Below, piece by piece: positions 51,331-59,306 of a stretch of DNA of 64,000 nt. Position numbers and translations under genes: made by a program. The notes under the pieces are model-generated. The model worked only from the letters and a program-made list of their open reading frames with translations. It was not told the DNA's origin and ran no database searches. The stretch lies in the NCBI RefSeq assembly GCF_008698145.1, contig NZ_RZNZ01000010.1, positions 1-64,000 on the forward strand, written 5' to 3'. Origin of the DNA: Bifidobacterium vespertilionis. GTDB taxonomy: Bacteria > Actinomycetota > Actinomycetes > Actinomycetales > Bifidobacteriaceae. The stretch's first letter is position 1. Every line of letters starts with the position of its first letter.

Positions 51331-54300
51331 CGCAGATCCCCATACATGCCGGCGAGGTGGGCCACAATGCGGTCAACCTCCTTGTCCGGATTGACGAACA
51401 CGCCCACGGACCACACGGTCATGACCGACCAGCCAAGCATCTGGAGGTTCTCCATCATCATGCGGTGCCGCTCGCGCGTGGACTGCACGCTCATGAAGTT
51501 CGCATCGTCGGTAAGCACGGCCAGCGCGAACGGCTTGCCGTTGACGCCCACGACCAGCGGGATGCGTCCGGCCGCGTCGGAGGCGAAACCGTAGTCCACG
51601 GCCACGTCCAGGCCGCGGGCGCGGATGCGGTCGGCCAGATCGGCGAGCAGCACGTTGCGGCCGTCCGGATCGTGGCCTTCGGGGCGCAGGGGCTCGGGCT
51701 CGAGCTGCTCGGCCCAGATCAGCATCTCGCGCAGCAGCTTCGGGCCGGGCTGGTGGAGGCGGTCCTCCTCCAGATCCACGGATCGGAACGCGGAGACAAT
51801 GTCCAGATTGTGCCCGGCCAAGGCCAACGCGTCGAGCAGCATGCCGGCGCCGCCGTCTCCCTCGAGATCGCCGAACTGCTGGAGCAGACGGCCGTGTGAG
51901 GTCTTGGCGAAGCCGAGCGTGATGATCACGTCGGCCGACTGCGCGCCGGCCACCTCATCGAGTCCGATGATGCGCACATGCCGCAGGAACTTGCCGAAAT
52001 CGGCGTCCTTGGAGGCGCAGTTCTTGAGCTCGGCGCCCAATCGCATGCGATGCGTGGTGGACAGCGTGACGATCGTGAGCGTGTACGTGGCGGGCACAAT
52101 CGTGAACCCGGCGGCCCTGCGGCGCAGGATGTCCACCACGGCGTCGATCTCCGGCTGGCTCGACTCCACGAGCCCGGAGGTCAGCACCGGCACGCCCGAT
52201 CCGTCCACGCCCGTGTAGGTGACGGTTCCGCGCGCGGCCTCGGTGGCGATCGACTGGCCCACATCGCCGTAGCCATGCTCCTCGAGGAATGCGGCGATGC
52301 GCGGGGCGCGGCGGCTCGACCGCCCCCTGATCTCCACCCGGGGCAGCAGCGAAGTGAGCAGACGGATGCTGTCGCTGGTGATCGTGGAGCCATGGGCCAG
52401 CACCACCACCTGGCGCACGCGGCGCAGCACGGACAGCAGCTCGATGGGTGCGATGTGCGCGGCCGCGTCGATGATCGCCACGTCGGCGAGTTCCTCCGGA
52501 TCGGTCATGGCGGCCAGCGTGGCGGGCGTGGCCACGAGGATCGGCTTGGCGAGGCGCATGATCGTGGGATACGTGCGCATGAGCCGGTTGAGCGGCACGC
52601 GGCCTTCGGAGGCGAGCATCGTGTGCAGCTGGTTGGCCTCCTGCGTGTTGGCGAACAGCACCTCGGACAGGCGGCGCATCGACTCCTGCCCCACCATCGC
52701 GCCGATCGAGCGCACGTGCTCGGTGTCCACCTGGTTGAAGCGGTCGGCCGCATTGGACAGCGCGGAGCCGTCCTGGTTGGAGATGATGGCCGAGGAATGC
52801 ACGATGTCGTCGAACACGGTGGTCCACCAGCTCAGGCGCAGCTCGTTGGCCACGGCCGGCTCGGGCACCTGCCGGTTCTTGAGATCGGTGACCAGATCCG
52901 TCAGTCCCGCGGCATTGAAGTCGCGTTCCAGTGAGGCGCGTTCGGGCAGCGTGTCCAGCGCGGTGTGATCGTCGAACAGGGACTTGAGGCGCTTCTCCAC
53001 CTCGATCAGCGGGGTGGTGTCCAGATTGCCGCCGGCCGGCGTGGTGGCCAGCACGGTGTTCAGCGCGGTCAGATCGCGGTTCAGGGCCTCCTGCGATTCG
53101 ATGATCTGGTCCAGCTTGGGCGGCAGCACCGGCCATCCGCCGGCCGGCACGAACACGCGCCACTGCTGGGACTGCTTGAGGACCACGATCAGCGCCTCGT
53201 GCAGGTCGTCCACCTGGGCGCCCACGCGCAGCAGGCTGCGGGCCTCCTTGATGTGGCGGCGGCGCTCCCAGAAGCCCATGGACGAGCCGGAGGACTTGCG
53301 GTCGGCCTTGGACTTGGTGGCCTCGATCATGGCGGGGATGTCCCGCTCGAAGATGCCGGGCTGGAACACGTCGAGCACGCGACGCAGGTTCTTGAGCACG
53401 ATCACCTGGCGTCCCCACTCCTGCGCGGTGGTGGGAACCGGGAAGCCGCAGGTTTGCGCGGTGGAGGCCACATGCTCGCGCGTGGCGGGCAGGATCTTCT
53501 CCAGCAGGCGCACCACGCGCTGGTAGGCGTCCACGGCGTCCTTTTCGGTGAACAGGGAGGCGCCGAACCACGGGGTGTCGTCTGGGGTGATGGTGAATTC
53601 TCCCAGCTGGGAGGCGCGCTCGAGCTTGCGCCCCCACTCGTCCAGGGAATCGGCGATCCCGTGCGCGGAGGCCGGCGCAAGGCGCACGCGGGTGGCGGGA
53701 TGCGTGGACAACGTGGCGATGCGCGCCAGGTTCTGGATCGTCTCGTAGGCGGAGAAGCCCCAGCGCTCATTGGCCCCGTGCAGATCGCCCAGATAGCGGG
53801 TCAGGCGCGATCGCACACCCACCAGCTCGTCCGCAAGCTGCTCGAAATGGCTGGTGGCGGTGCCGGGCTGGAAGCCCACCGCACCGATCAGCTGCCGGTC
53901 GATGGCCTTGTTGGAGTCCTTGTCGGTCACGTCCAGGACGAGCGCGCCCATCTCGTTGGTGCGGATCTCCTGCATGAAGCGGCGCTTGGATTCCATCACG
54001 CAGGGCACGTACAGCACGTTGCGGCCCTCCATAATGCACCGGGAGGCGATGGCGGCCGACTGCGCGGCGGTGTCCCGGTTGGCCGGCTCGTCCAGGAACA
54101 GCGAATGGCCGTCGGCGGCGAGCGCGGCCGCGTAGCGCACGGTGTTGTCCACGTCGCCGATCTCGTACTCGCCGTGCGGGTCGCCGTCAAACGGGCTGAA
54201 TTCGGGGATGTCGTCCTTCAGGGCATCGCGGGCGCGCCCATCGCCGGCGATCGCGTCGAGCAGCGTGTTGCCGGTGGGTCCTTCGGCCAGCTGGTCGATG

Positions 54301-55112
54301 ATGTTGAGGCTTTCGCCGATCAGCAGCGAGGACGGCTCCACGAAGCAGCCGAGCACGATGGTGCGCTCGATGTTGAAGTCGTCGATGATCTGGAACGTCT
54401 TCGCGGTGATCGCGTTGAACAGCGCGGAGGTCTCCGGGGTGCCGCCCTCGTAGTGCGAGACGTCGAACAGTTCGGCGGCGTTGAGCGTGATGCCCTTGGC
54501 GCGCATGGCGGAGACGAACACCGAGTTGAGCTCCACCTTGCCGGTGAAGCGGATGGAGGTCTTGAACGGCGAGGTGTCCGACTTGACCACCTCGACCGGG
54601 TAGAGCAGGACCGGCATGGCGGCGCCCTTCCAAGTGGCGACGCCCACCACCAGGGAAAGCTCGGAGCATCCGCTGACGCGCTCCTTGACGGCCTTGTCGT
54701 CCAGCACACGCTCAAGCCGGCGGCCGGCGGCGCGCAGCATGCCGTTATCGCGGAACAGCGAGTCCAGATGGACCTGCCCGGAGGCGAACAGCTGGGCGAT
54801 GCCGGAGGGGTGCGCATGGGTGAGATCGAGCTGCGCGGCCAGCTGGGAGATGTCCTCCAGAGGCGTGGTGCCGGAAGCGAGCTGGTAGGCCCTGCGCCAT
54901 TCGCGGATGCGGTCCAGCGGGGAGAGATCGGCCTTGCGGCCCTGCGCGGACTGGCCGGCGGCGGGACCCTGAGCCTCTGCCCCGCGGGCAACGGGGGACA
55001 TCACGGCGGACAGCGGCACGTGTTGCACGGGCGTTCCGGGCACGGGAGCCGTTCCGGGCACTGCGGGCGCTGCCGGCACCGTGGGACGGGCGGCGGTGTT
55101 CTCTTCGGTCAT
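51327..55112 (-). CDS. large helicase-like protein with degenerate ATPase and nuclease motifs
   Basis: This 1261-residue protein resembles SF1 DNA helicases of the DUF4011 type in layout. Where Walker A should be (about residue 335) there is SLFLDEPANRDTAAQSAAIA, which lacks GxxGxGK[ST]. The Walker B position reads VAIIDAAAHIAP. The C-terminal 90 residues resemble the REase_MTES_1575 nuclease fold (QSTRERHRMMMENLQMLGW, VMTVWSVG) but the acidic pair is lost (RIPLVVGV and LAVLTDDANF). It is probably a scaffold or DNA-binding protein. The start at 55112 fits MTEENTAARP; the frame to 55211 is in the FHA gene. It overlaps the small gene downstream. Confidence 0.78.
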   Translation of the reverse strand: MTEENTAARPTVPAAPAVPGTAPVPGTPVQHVPLSAVMSPVARGAEAQGPAAGQSAQGRKADLSPLDRIREWRRAYQLASGTTPLEDISQLAAQLDLTHAHPSGIAQLFASGQVHLDSLFRDNGMLRAAGRRLERVLDDKAVKERVSGCSELSLVVGVATWKGAAMPVLLYPVEVVKSDTSPFKTSIRFTGKVELNSVFVSAMRAKGITLNAAELFDVSHYEGGTPETSALFNAITAKTFQIIDDFNIERTIVLGCFVEPSSLLIGESLNIIDQLAEGPTGNTLLDAIAGDGRARDALKDDIPEFSPFDGDPHGEYEIGDVDNTVRYAAALAADGHSLFLDEPANRDTAAQSAAIASRCIMEGRNVLYVPCVMESKRRFMQEIRTNEMGALVLDVTDKDSNKAIDRQLIGAVGFQPGTATSHFEQLADELVGVRSRLTRYLGDLHGANERWGFSAYETIQNLARIATLSTHPATRVRLAPASAHGIADSLDEWGRKLERASQLGEFTITPDDTPWFGASLFTEKDAVDAYQRVVRLLEKILPATREHVASTAQTCGFPVPTTAQEWGRQVIVLKNLRRVLDVFQPGIFERDIPAMIEATKSKADRKSSGSSMGFWERRRHIKEARSLLRVGAQVDDLHEALIVVLKQSQQWRVFVPAGGWPVLPPKLDQIIESQEALNRDLTALNTVLATTPAGGNLDTTPLIEVEKRLKSLFDDHTALDTLPERASLERDFNAAGLTDLVTDLKNRQVPEPAVANELRLSWWTTVFDDIVHSSAIISNQDGSALSNAADRFNQVDTEHVRSIGAMVGQESMRRLSEVLFANTQEANQLHTMLASEGRVPLNRLMRTYPTIMRLAKPILVATPATLAAMTDPEELADVAIIDAAAHIAPIELLSVLRRVRQVVVLAHGSTITSDSIRLLTSLLPRVEIRGRSSRRAPRIAAFLEEHGYGDVGQSIATEAARGTVTYTGVDGSGVPVLTSGLVESSQPEIDAVVDILRRRAAGFTIVPATYTLTIVTLSTTHRMRLGAELKNCASKDADFGKFLRHVRIIGLDEVAGAQSADVIITLGFAKTSHGRLLQQFGDLEGDGGAGMLLDALALAGHNLDIVSAFRSVDLEEDRLHQPGPKLLREMLIWAEQLEPEPLRPEGHDPDGRNVLLADLADRIRARGLDVAVDYGFASDAAGRIPLVVGVNGKPFALAVLTDDANFMSVQSTRERHRMMMENLQMLGWSVMTVWSVGVFVNPDKEVDRIVAHLAGMYGDLR

Positions 55113-55116
55113 ATTC

Positions 55117-56274
55117 TCACTTCCCCATGGCCGCGCGATAGTCGCGGTAGCCTTCGTTGTTCTCGAGCGCGGCGTCGATGTCCTTGTCTCCCAGAGTGAA
55201 CAGCCACGCATACAGATCGTCGTAGAGCGACGGATTCATGGCCAGGAACGGCCAGAGCTGCGGATAGCGGGCCATGTCGAACTGGATCGCATAATCCTGC
55301 GTGCTCTTGGCCTGCTCCGATGTATGTCCTCCGGCCTCGATGACCGGCTGCTTGGCGTCGAAATCGCCGCGGGAGACGCGTTCGAACACCGATCCGGGCT
55401 CGAAGGCCGGCTTGTACGGGCTGGCGCCGGGCTGCGACTGGGCAATCGGCTGACCGGCGAACTGATCGGCGGGCTGGTCCGCCGGCTGATCGGCCGGCTG
55501 CGATTCAGCCGCGGGCTGGTACGGTCGGAATGCCGCATGATCGGCCGGCTGAGCGAACGGCGACGATTGCGCGGCCGGCACGGACTGCCCTGCATCCTGC
55601 ACGACACCGGGCTGTGCGACCGCCTGATTCCCCGCACCCGTACCGCTTATCGCATCGGCGAACAGATCGCGCGGCTGGACCGCCTGCGCCGCCTCGTCCT
55701 GCGGCTCCTGCACCGTCTGCTCCTGCTGCAGCGCGCCCACGCGATTGCGCACGCTCTGGGCGTTGAAGGCGCTGGTCGGCTCGCCCGCGCGCAGGTCGAG
55801 GATGTCATCCACGGACATGTCCGCGGCATCGGGCTCCTGCACGCCGGGGGCCGCATAGGAGAACAGGTCGGGCACGGCCTCGGCGGGCGGCTCATCGGTC
55901 TCGTCCGGCGCATCCACGCGCAGAAAGTCCACCGGTACATCGCCGAACTGGAAGCGCACGATGGGCGCCGGCAGCGGGAAGTCGATGCCGGCCGGAATGC
56001 GCATCAGCTCGCCGTCGTCGCGCACCACATAGGTGCCGTTGGTGCTGTTGAGATCGCGCAGCACGCCATCGCCCTGTTCGGTCACGGCGAAGGTGGCATG
56101 CCTCTTGGACATCGACTTGGTCTGATCGGGCACGTCCAGACGCCGCTTGCCGTCATCGAGCAGCGGGCGCAGCGGCTTGCGCCCGATCTCCAGGTTCTCC
56201 CCCGGCTCGAGACGCACGTCCTCGACGCCGCTGACCTTCACGATCCACTGCTGGGCCGGTCGCTGTTCGTCCAC
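55117..56274 (-). CDS. FHA-domain protein with C-terminal variant leucine-rich domain
   Basis: This 385-residue protein has an N-terminal FHA domain: LEIGRKPL, SMSKRHATF and DLNSTNGTYV carry the phosphothreonine-binding Arg, Ser-x-x-His and Asn. A Gln/Pro/Ala-rich middle (about 160-290, with QPADQPADQPADQ repeats) leads to a C-terminal domain with YPQLWPFLAMNPSLYDDLY, seen in bifidobacterial FHA and kinase-linked proteins. I set the start at the GTG (56274): AAGGAGG is 9 bp upstream, better than the ATG at 56322. It is 4 bp upstream of the helicase-like gene. It probably binds a Ser/Thr-kinase substrate. Confidence 0.85.
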   Translation of the reverse strand: MDEQRPAQQWIVKVSGVEDVRLEPGENLEIGRKPLRPLLDDGKRRLDVPDQTKSMSKRHATFAVTEQGDGVLRDLNSTNGTYVVRDDGELMRIPAGIDFPLPAPIVRFQFGDVPVDFLRVDAPDETDEPPAEAVPDLFSYAAPGVQEPDAADMSVDDILDLRAGEPTSAFNAQSVRNRVGALQQEQTVQEPQDEAAQAVQPRDLFADAISGTGAGNQAVAQPGVVQDAGQSVPAAQSSPFAQPADHAAFRPYQPAAESQPADQPADQPADQFAGQPIAQSQPGASPYKPAFEPGSVFERVSRGDFDAKQPVIEAGGHTSEQAKSTQDYAIQFDMARYPQLWPFLAMNPSLYDDLYAWLFTLGDKDIDAALENNEGYRDYRAAMGK

Positions 56275-56380
56275 TGTGGTCGACCTCCTTGAAATCGGCA
56301 TGATTTTGCCACTATCTGCCATTGTGTCATGAATGGCGGCGTTTTGGATGCACTTGGGGCCGATTGTCCCACAATCGTCA

Positions 56381-57748
56381 TCAATCCGCCTTATCCACCT
56401 TCGCCAGACCGCGCAGGATGCCCACCTGGAACGGGATCGTCACCAGCAGCGAAAGCACGTCGCACACCGACTGGGACATCTCCAGACCGGTGAGCCCCAC
56501 CGTGCGGGAGAGCAGCAGGACCGTGGGCGCGAGGAACAGTCCCTGGCGGCACAGGGCCAGGAACGAGGCGACCACGGTCTTGCCCATGGTCTGCTGGCAC
56601 ATGTTCGACATCATGTTGAACCCGTTGAGCGCCAGCGTGACGCACTGGATGCGCAGGGCCATCACGCCCACGGCGACCACGGCCGGGTCGGAGCGGAACA
56701 GCTCGATCAGGTCCGGCGCGAACCACGCCATGCACACGGCCAGCACGGCCAGCACCACGGTGGACAGCCGCACCACGAACCAATAGCCCTCGCGCACGCG
56801 CCCCCACTTGCCGGCGCCGTAGTTGTAACCGCACACGGGCTGGAAGCCCTGTCCCAGACCGATGATCACCGAGTTGGCGAACATCGTGATGCGCATGACG
56901 ATCGCCATGGCCGCGATCGCCGCATCGCCGAACGGGTTGGCGGCGAGGTTGACGCAGGTCACGGAGATGGAGTTGGCACCCTGGCGGATGAGCGAGGGCA
57001 GGCCGCCGCCCATGATCTCGCGCACCAGCAGCGCATCCGGTCGGCATTGGCGCAGATCCAGCCTGAGCACGCCGAACCGGGCGCTCATGACCGTCAGGAT
57101 GATGAAGCTCAGCGTCTGGCAGATGGCCGTGGCGAGCCCCGCGCCGAAGATGCCCATGTTGAGCGCGAAGATGAACAGCGGGGCCAAGCCGAAGTTGAGC
57201 AGAGCGCCGGAGACCAGGCCGATCATGCCGAACGCCGATTGCCCCTGGTAGCGCAGCAGCCCGTTGAGCGCGAACGATCCGCACACGCAGGGCGCGGCCA
57301 GCAGGATGGGCGTCAGATACCCCACGGCGAAGGGCGCAATGGTGTCCGTGGAGCCGAGCATGTAGACGAGCGGGTGCAGCACGGCCAGCAGTGTGAGCCC
57401 CACGATGGCGCCCAGTCCCACCGCGCCCGTGAAGCCGATGGCGAGCAGCCGGGATGCGCGGTCGTTGTTGCGCTTGCCCAGCTCGCGGCTCATGGAGTTG
57501 CCGGCGCCGTTGCCGAAGAAAAATCCGATGGCTTGGAAGATGGTCATGACGGAGAACGCGATGCCGGTCGCCCCCGACTGCGCGGTGCCCAGCTGGCCGA
57601 TGAAATACGTGTCCGTGAGGTTGTAGGCCATGGTGACGAGGTTGGAGATCACCGCGGGCAGGCACAGCCTGAGGATCAGGGGGCGAACAGGGCTGCCGGT
57701 CATCTGTCGGTACTTTTCGCTGGCGCTCGCGCCTTTCATCATTGCCAT
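56381..57748 (-). CDS. MATE family efflux transporter
   Basis: This 455-residue multidrug or metabolite exporter has about 12 membrane helices. The protein starts MAMMKGASASEKYRQMTGSP and shows the MATE pattern of paired segments: LTDTYFIGQLGTAQSG and AIGFFFGNGAGNSMSRELGKRNN in the first half, and GLGQGFQPVCGYNYGAGK in the second. The start at 57748 is preceded by a weak ribosome-binding site; codons upstream to 57940 include non-coding repeats. Substrate is unknown. Confidence 0.92.
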   Translation of the reverse strand: MAMMKGASASEKYRQMTGSPVRPLILRLCLPAVISNLVTMAYNLTDTYFIGQLGTAQSGATGIAFSVMTIFQAIGFFFGNGAGNSMSRELGKRNNDRASRLLAIGFTGAVGLGAIVGLTLLAVLHPLVYMLGSTDTIAPFAVGYLTPILLAAPCVCGSFALNGLLRYQGQSAFGMIGLVSGALLNFGLAPLFIFALNMGIFGAGLATAICQTLSFIILTVMSARFGVLRLDLRQCRPDALLVREIMGGGLPSLIRQGANSISVTCVNLAANPFGDAAIAAMAIVMRITMFANSVIIGLGQGFQPVCGYNYGAGKWGRVREGYWFVVRLSTVVLAVLAVCMAWFAPDLIELFRSDPAVVAVGVMALRIQCVTLALNGFNMMSNMCQQTMGKTVVASFLALCRQGLFLAPTVLLLSRTVGLTGLEMSQSVCDVLSLLVTIPFQVGILRGLAKVDKAD

Positions 57749-57807
57749 CTTCACGCGGGATATCCTATCGCCGGGCAGGACGAGACGCGGCGCGGGACAC
57801 ACGTGCG

Positions 57808-57859
57808 TGCGTTGGTAACGTGCGTTGGCAACATGCGTTGGTAGCGTGCGTTGGCGGCA
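57808..57859. repeat. four tandem 13-bp repeats upstream of the MATE gene
   Basis: TGCGTTGGTAACG, TGCGTTGGCAACA, TGCGTTGGTAGCG and TGCGTTGGCGGCA start at 57808, 57821, 57834 and 57847. They lie 60-110 bp upstream of the MATE start, in its probable promoter region. Confidence 0.8.
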
Positions 57860-57876
57860 GCAGGCGCCGAAAACGC

Positions 57877-57914
57877 GGAAACCCCGCGACGGAGCGAATC
57901 CGTGCGGGGTTTCC
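57877..57914 (-). terminator. terminator of rplJ-rplL
   Basis: The stem GGAAACCCCGC / GCGGGGTTTCC has a 16-base loop. It lies about 70 bp beyond the rplL stop. Confidence 0.75.
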
Positions 57915-57982
57915 GGTGCACAAGCACCGTGCGCAAGCACTGCAAGCCTTGCGGTAATGAGCGGGATTCCCTCCCGCGTGCA

Positions 57983-58366
57983 TTACTTGAGCTCGACGGT
58001 GGCGCCAGCCTCTTCCAGCTGAGCCTTGGCCTTCTCGGCGTCTTCCTTCTTGGCCTTCTCGAGGATGGCCTTCGGAGCGCCGTCAACCAGAGCCTTGGCT
58101 TCAGCCAGGCCGGCGTTGGTGATGGCCTTGACGGCCTTGATGACCTGGATCTTCTTGTCGCCGACAGCGGTCAGGACGACGTCGAACTCGGTCTTCTCCT
58201 CTTCCTCAGCAGCAGCGCCGGCAGCCGGGGCGGCGGCGACGGCGGCGACCGGGGCGGCGGCCTCGACGTCGAACTTCTCCTCGAAGGCCTTGACGAACTC
58301 GGAGAGCTCGACGAGGGTCATTTCACCGAAAGCTTCCAGCAGCTCTTCGTTGGTGTACTTAGCCAT
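57983..58366 (-). CDS. rplL: ribosomal protein L7/L12
   Basis: This 127-residue ribosomal stalk protein has an N-terminal dimerisation part ([21 protein letters not shown]), an Ala/Glu-rich hinge ([21 protein letters not shown]) and a C-terminal factor-binding domain ([20 protein letters not shown]). It lies downstream of rplJ. Confidence 0.99.
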   Translation of the reverse strand: MAKYTNEELLEAFGEMTLVELSEFVKAFEEKFDVEAAAPVAAVAAAPAAGAAAEEEEKTEFDVVLTAVGDKKIQVIKAVKAITNAGLAEAKALVDGAPKAILEKAKKEDAEKAKAQLEEAGATVELK

Positions 58367-58468
58367 GATGGCTTCCTTTCATTCTGGCGACCGCCCAAAG
58401 GTGCGCGGCGCGGCCGTCTCAATGTTTTCTGTTGTTTTCCGAATGTCATGCGGCAAGCCGCACGGGGA

Positions 58469-58990
58469 TCAAGCAGCCTTTTCCTGCTTCTCGCGCAGGG
58501 CGTCGATCGTACGCACGGCCTTGGTGGGCAGAGCGACGAACAGGTACGCGGCCTTGGCCGTCGTAGCCTTGAGGTCGCCGGCGAACTTGGAGAGCAGCTG
58601 CGGGCGGGACATGAGATCCGCCAGCTTCTGGGCGCCCTCGGCGTCGTAGACGGTGCCATCGGCATAGCCGCCCGTGATCACGAGAGCCTTGTTGGTCTTG
58701 GCAAAGTCACGCAGCGTCTTCGCGGCCTCAATGAAGTCGCCCTTCACGAAGGTGATGGCGGTCGGGCCCTTGAGCAGGTCGTCAAGACCCTCAATGCCCG
58801 CTTCCTTGGCGGCGATGCGCGCCAGCGTGTTCTTAGCCACAGTGTAGGAAGTATCGCGGCCTAGCTTTTCGCGCAGTTCGGAAACCTGCGGAACGGTAAG
58901 CCCGCGGTACTCGGTCAGGTAGACGGCATCAGCGTTACGGAACTGCTCCGTAAGCTGAGCGACCACCACTTCCTTTTCGGGCCTCTTCAT
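58469..58990 (-). CDS. rplJ: ribosomal protein L10
   Basis: This 173-residue stalk-base protein has the N-terminal RNA-binding MKRPEKEVVVAQLTEQFRNA, YRGLTVPQVSELREKL and the C-terminal helix for L12 binding. The start is at 58990; the frame to 59251 includes the leader RNA. It is preceded by an L10 leader. Confidence 0.98.
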   Translation of the reverse strand: MKRPEKEVVVAQLTEQFRNADAVYLTEYRGLTVPQVSELREKLGRDTSYTVAKNTLARIAAKEAGIEGLDDLLKGPTAITFVKGDFIEAAKTLRDFAKTNKALVITGGYADGTVYDAEGAQKLADLMSRPQLLSKFAGDLKATTAKAAYLFVALPTKAVRTIDALREKQEKAA

Positions 58991-59068
58991 GGCGTTCCTT
59001 CCTAAATCGGCCGTCGGTTTAGGATCGGAACGTTTCGCGGGCGCCGGAATCCGGCTCTCCAGGGCAAT

Positions 59069-59222
59069 AAAAAAGCCCTGCGCGCAGGCAGAGCAACATT
59101 CAACCGCAAGCGAACTTGCGCACCCTTGCGGGCGTATATTTCTCAACCTGCGATGGCGTGGCGAACCAACCTTCGGAAAACCTTGCGGTTTTCGACCAAC
59201 GGTCTGTGGTTTACAAGTCGTA
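59069..59222 (-). ncRNA. ribosomal L10 leader with attenuator
   Basis: The RNA upstream of rplJ ends with GCTCTGCCTGCGCGCAGGGC followed by TTTTTTATTG, which matches the terminal hairpin of L10 leaders that repress rplJL when excess L10 or L10-L12 binds. Upstream stems include GCCCGCAAGGGTGCGC and AAACCGCAAGGTTTTC. The assignment rests on motif and position. Confidence 0.7.
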
Positions 59223-59232
59223 TAGCATACAC

Positions 59233-59266
59233 GCCCGGGTGCATTATGCATAACCCGGGCGTGTCG
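59233..59266. terminator. hairpin between GH59-like gene and rplJ promoter
   Basis: The stem CACGCCCGGGT / ACCCGGGCGTG encloses an AT-rich loop (GCATTATGCATA). It lies 40 bp beyond the stop of the glycosidase gene. Confidence 0.65.
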
Positions 59267-59306
59267 CAGTGATTTCCAACGATCTCAGGCCAATCCGCAG
59301 CCGATT

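Noticed and set aside
52965..55199. A 744-codon plus-strand frame opposite the helicase-like gene
   Set aside because: It has the same kind of antisense bias; no family motif and low-complexity composition.
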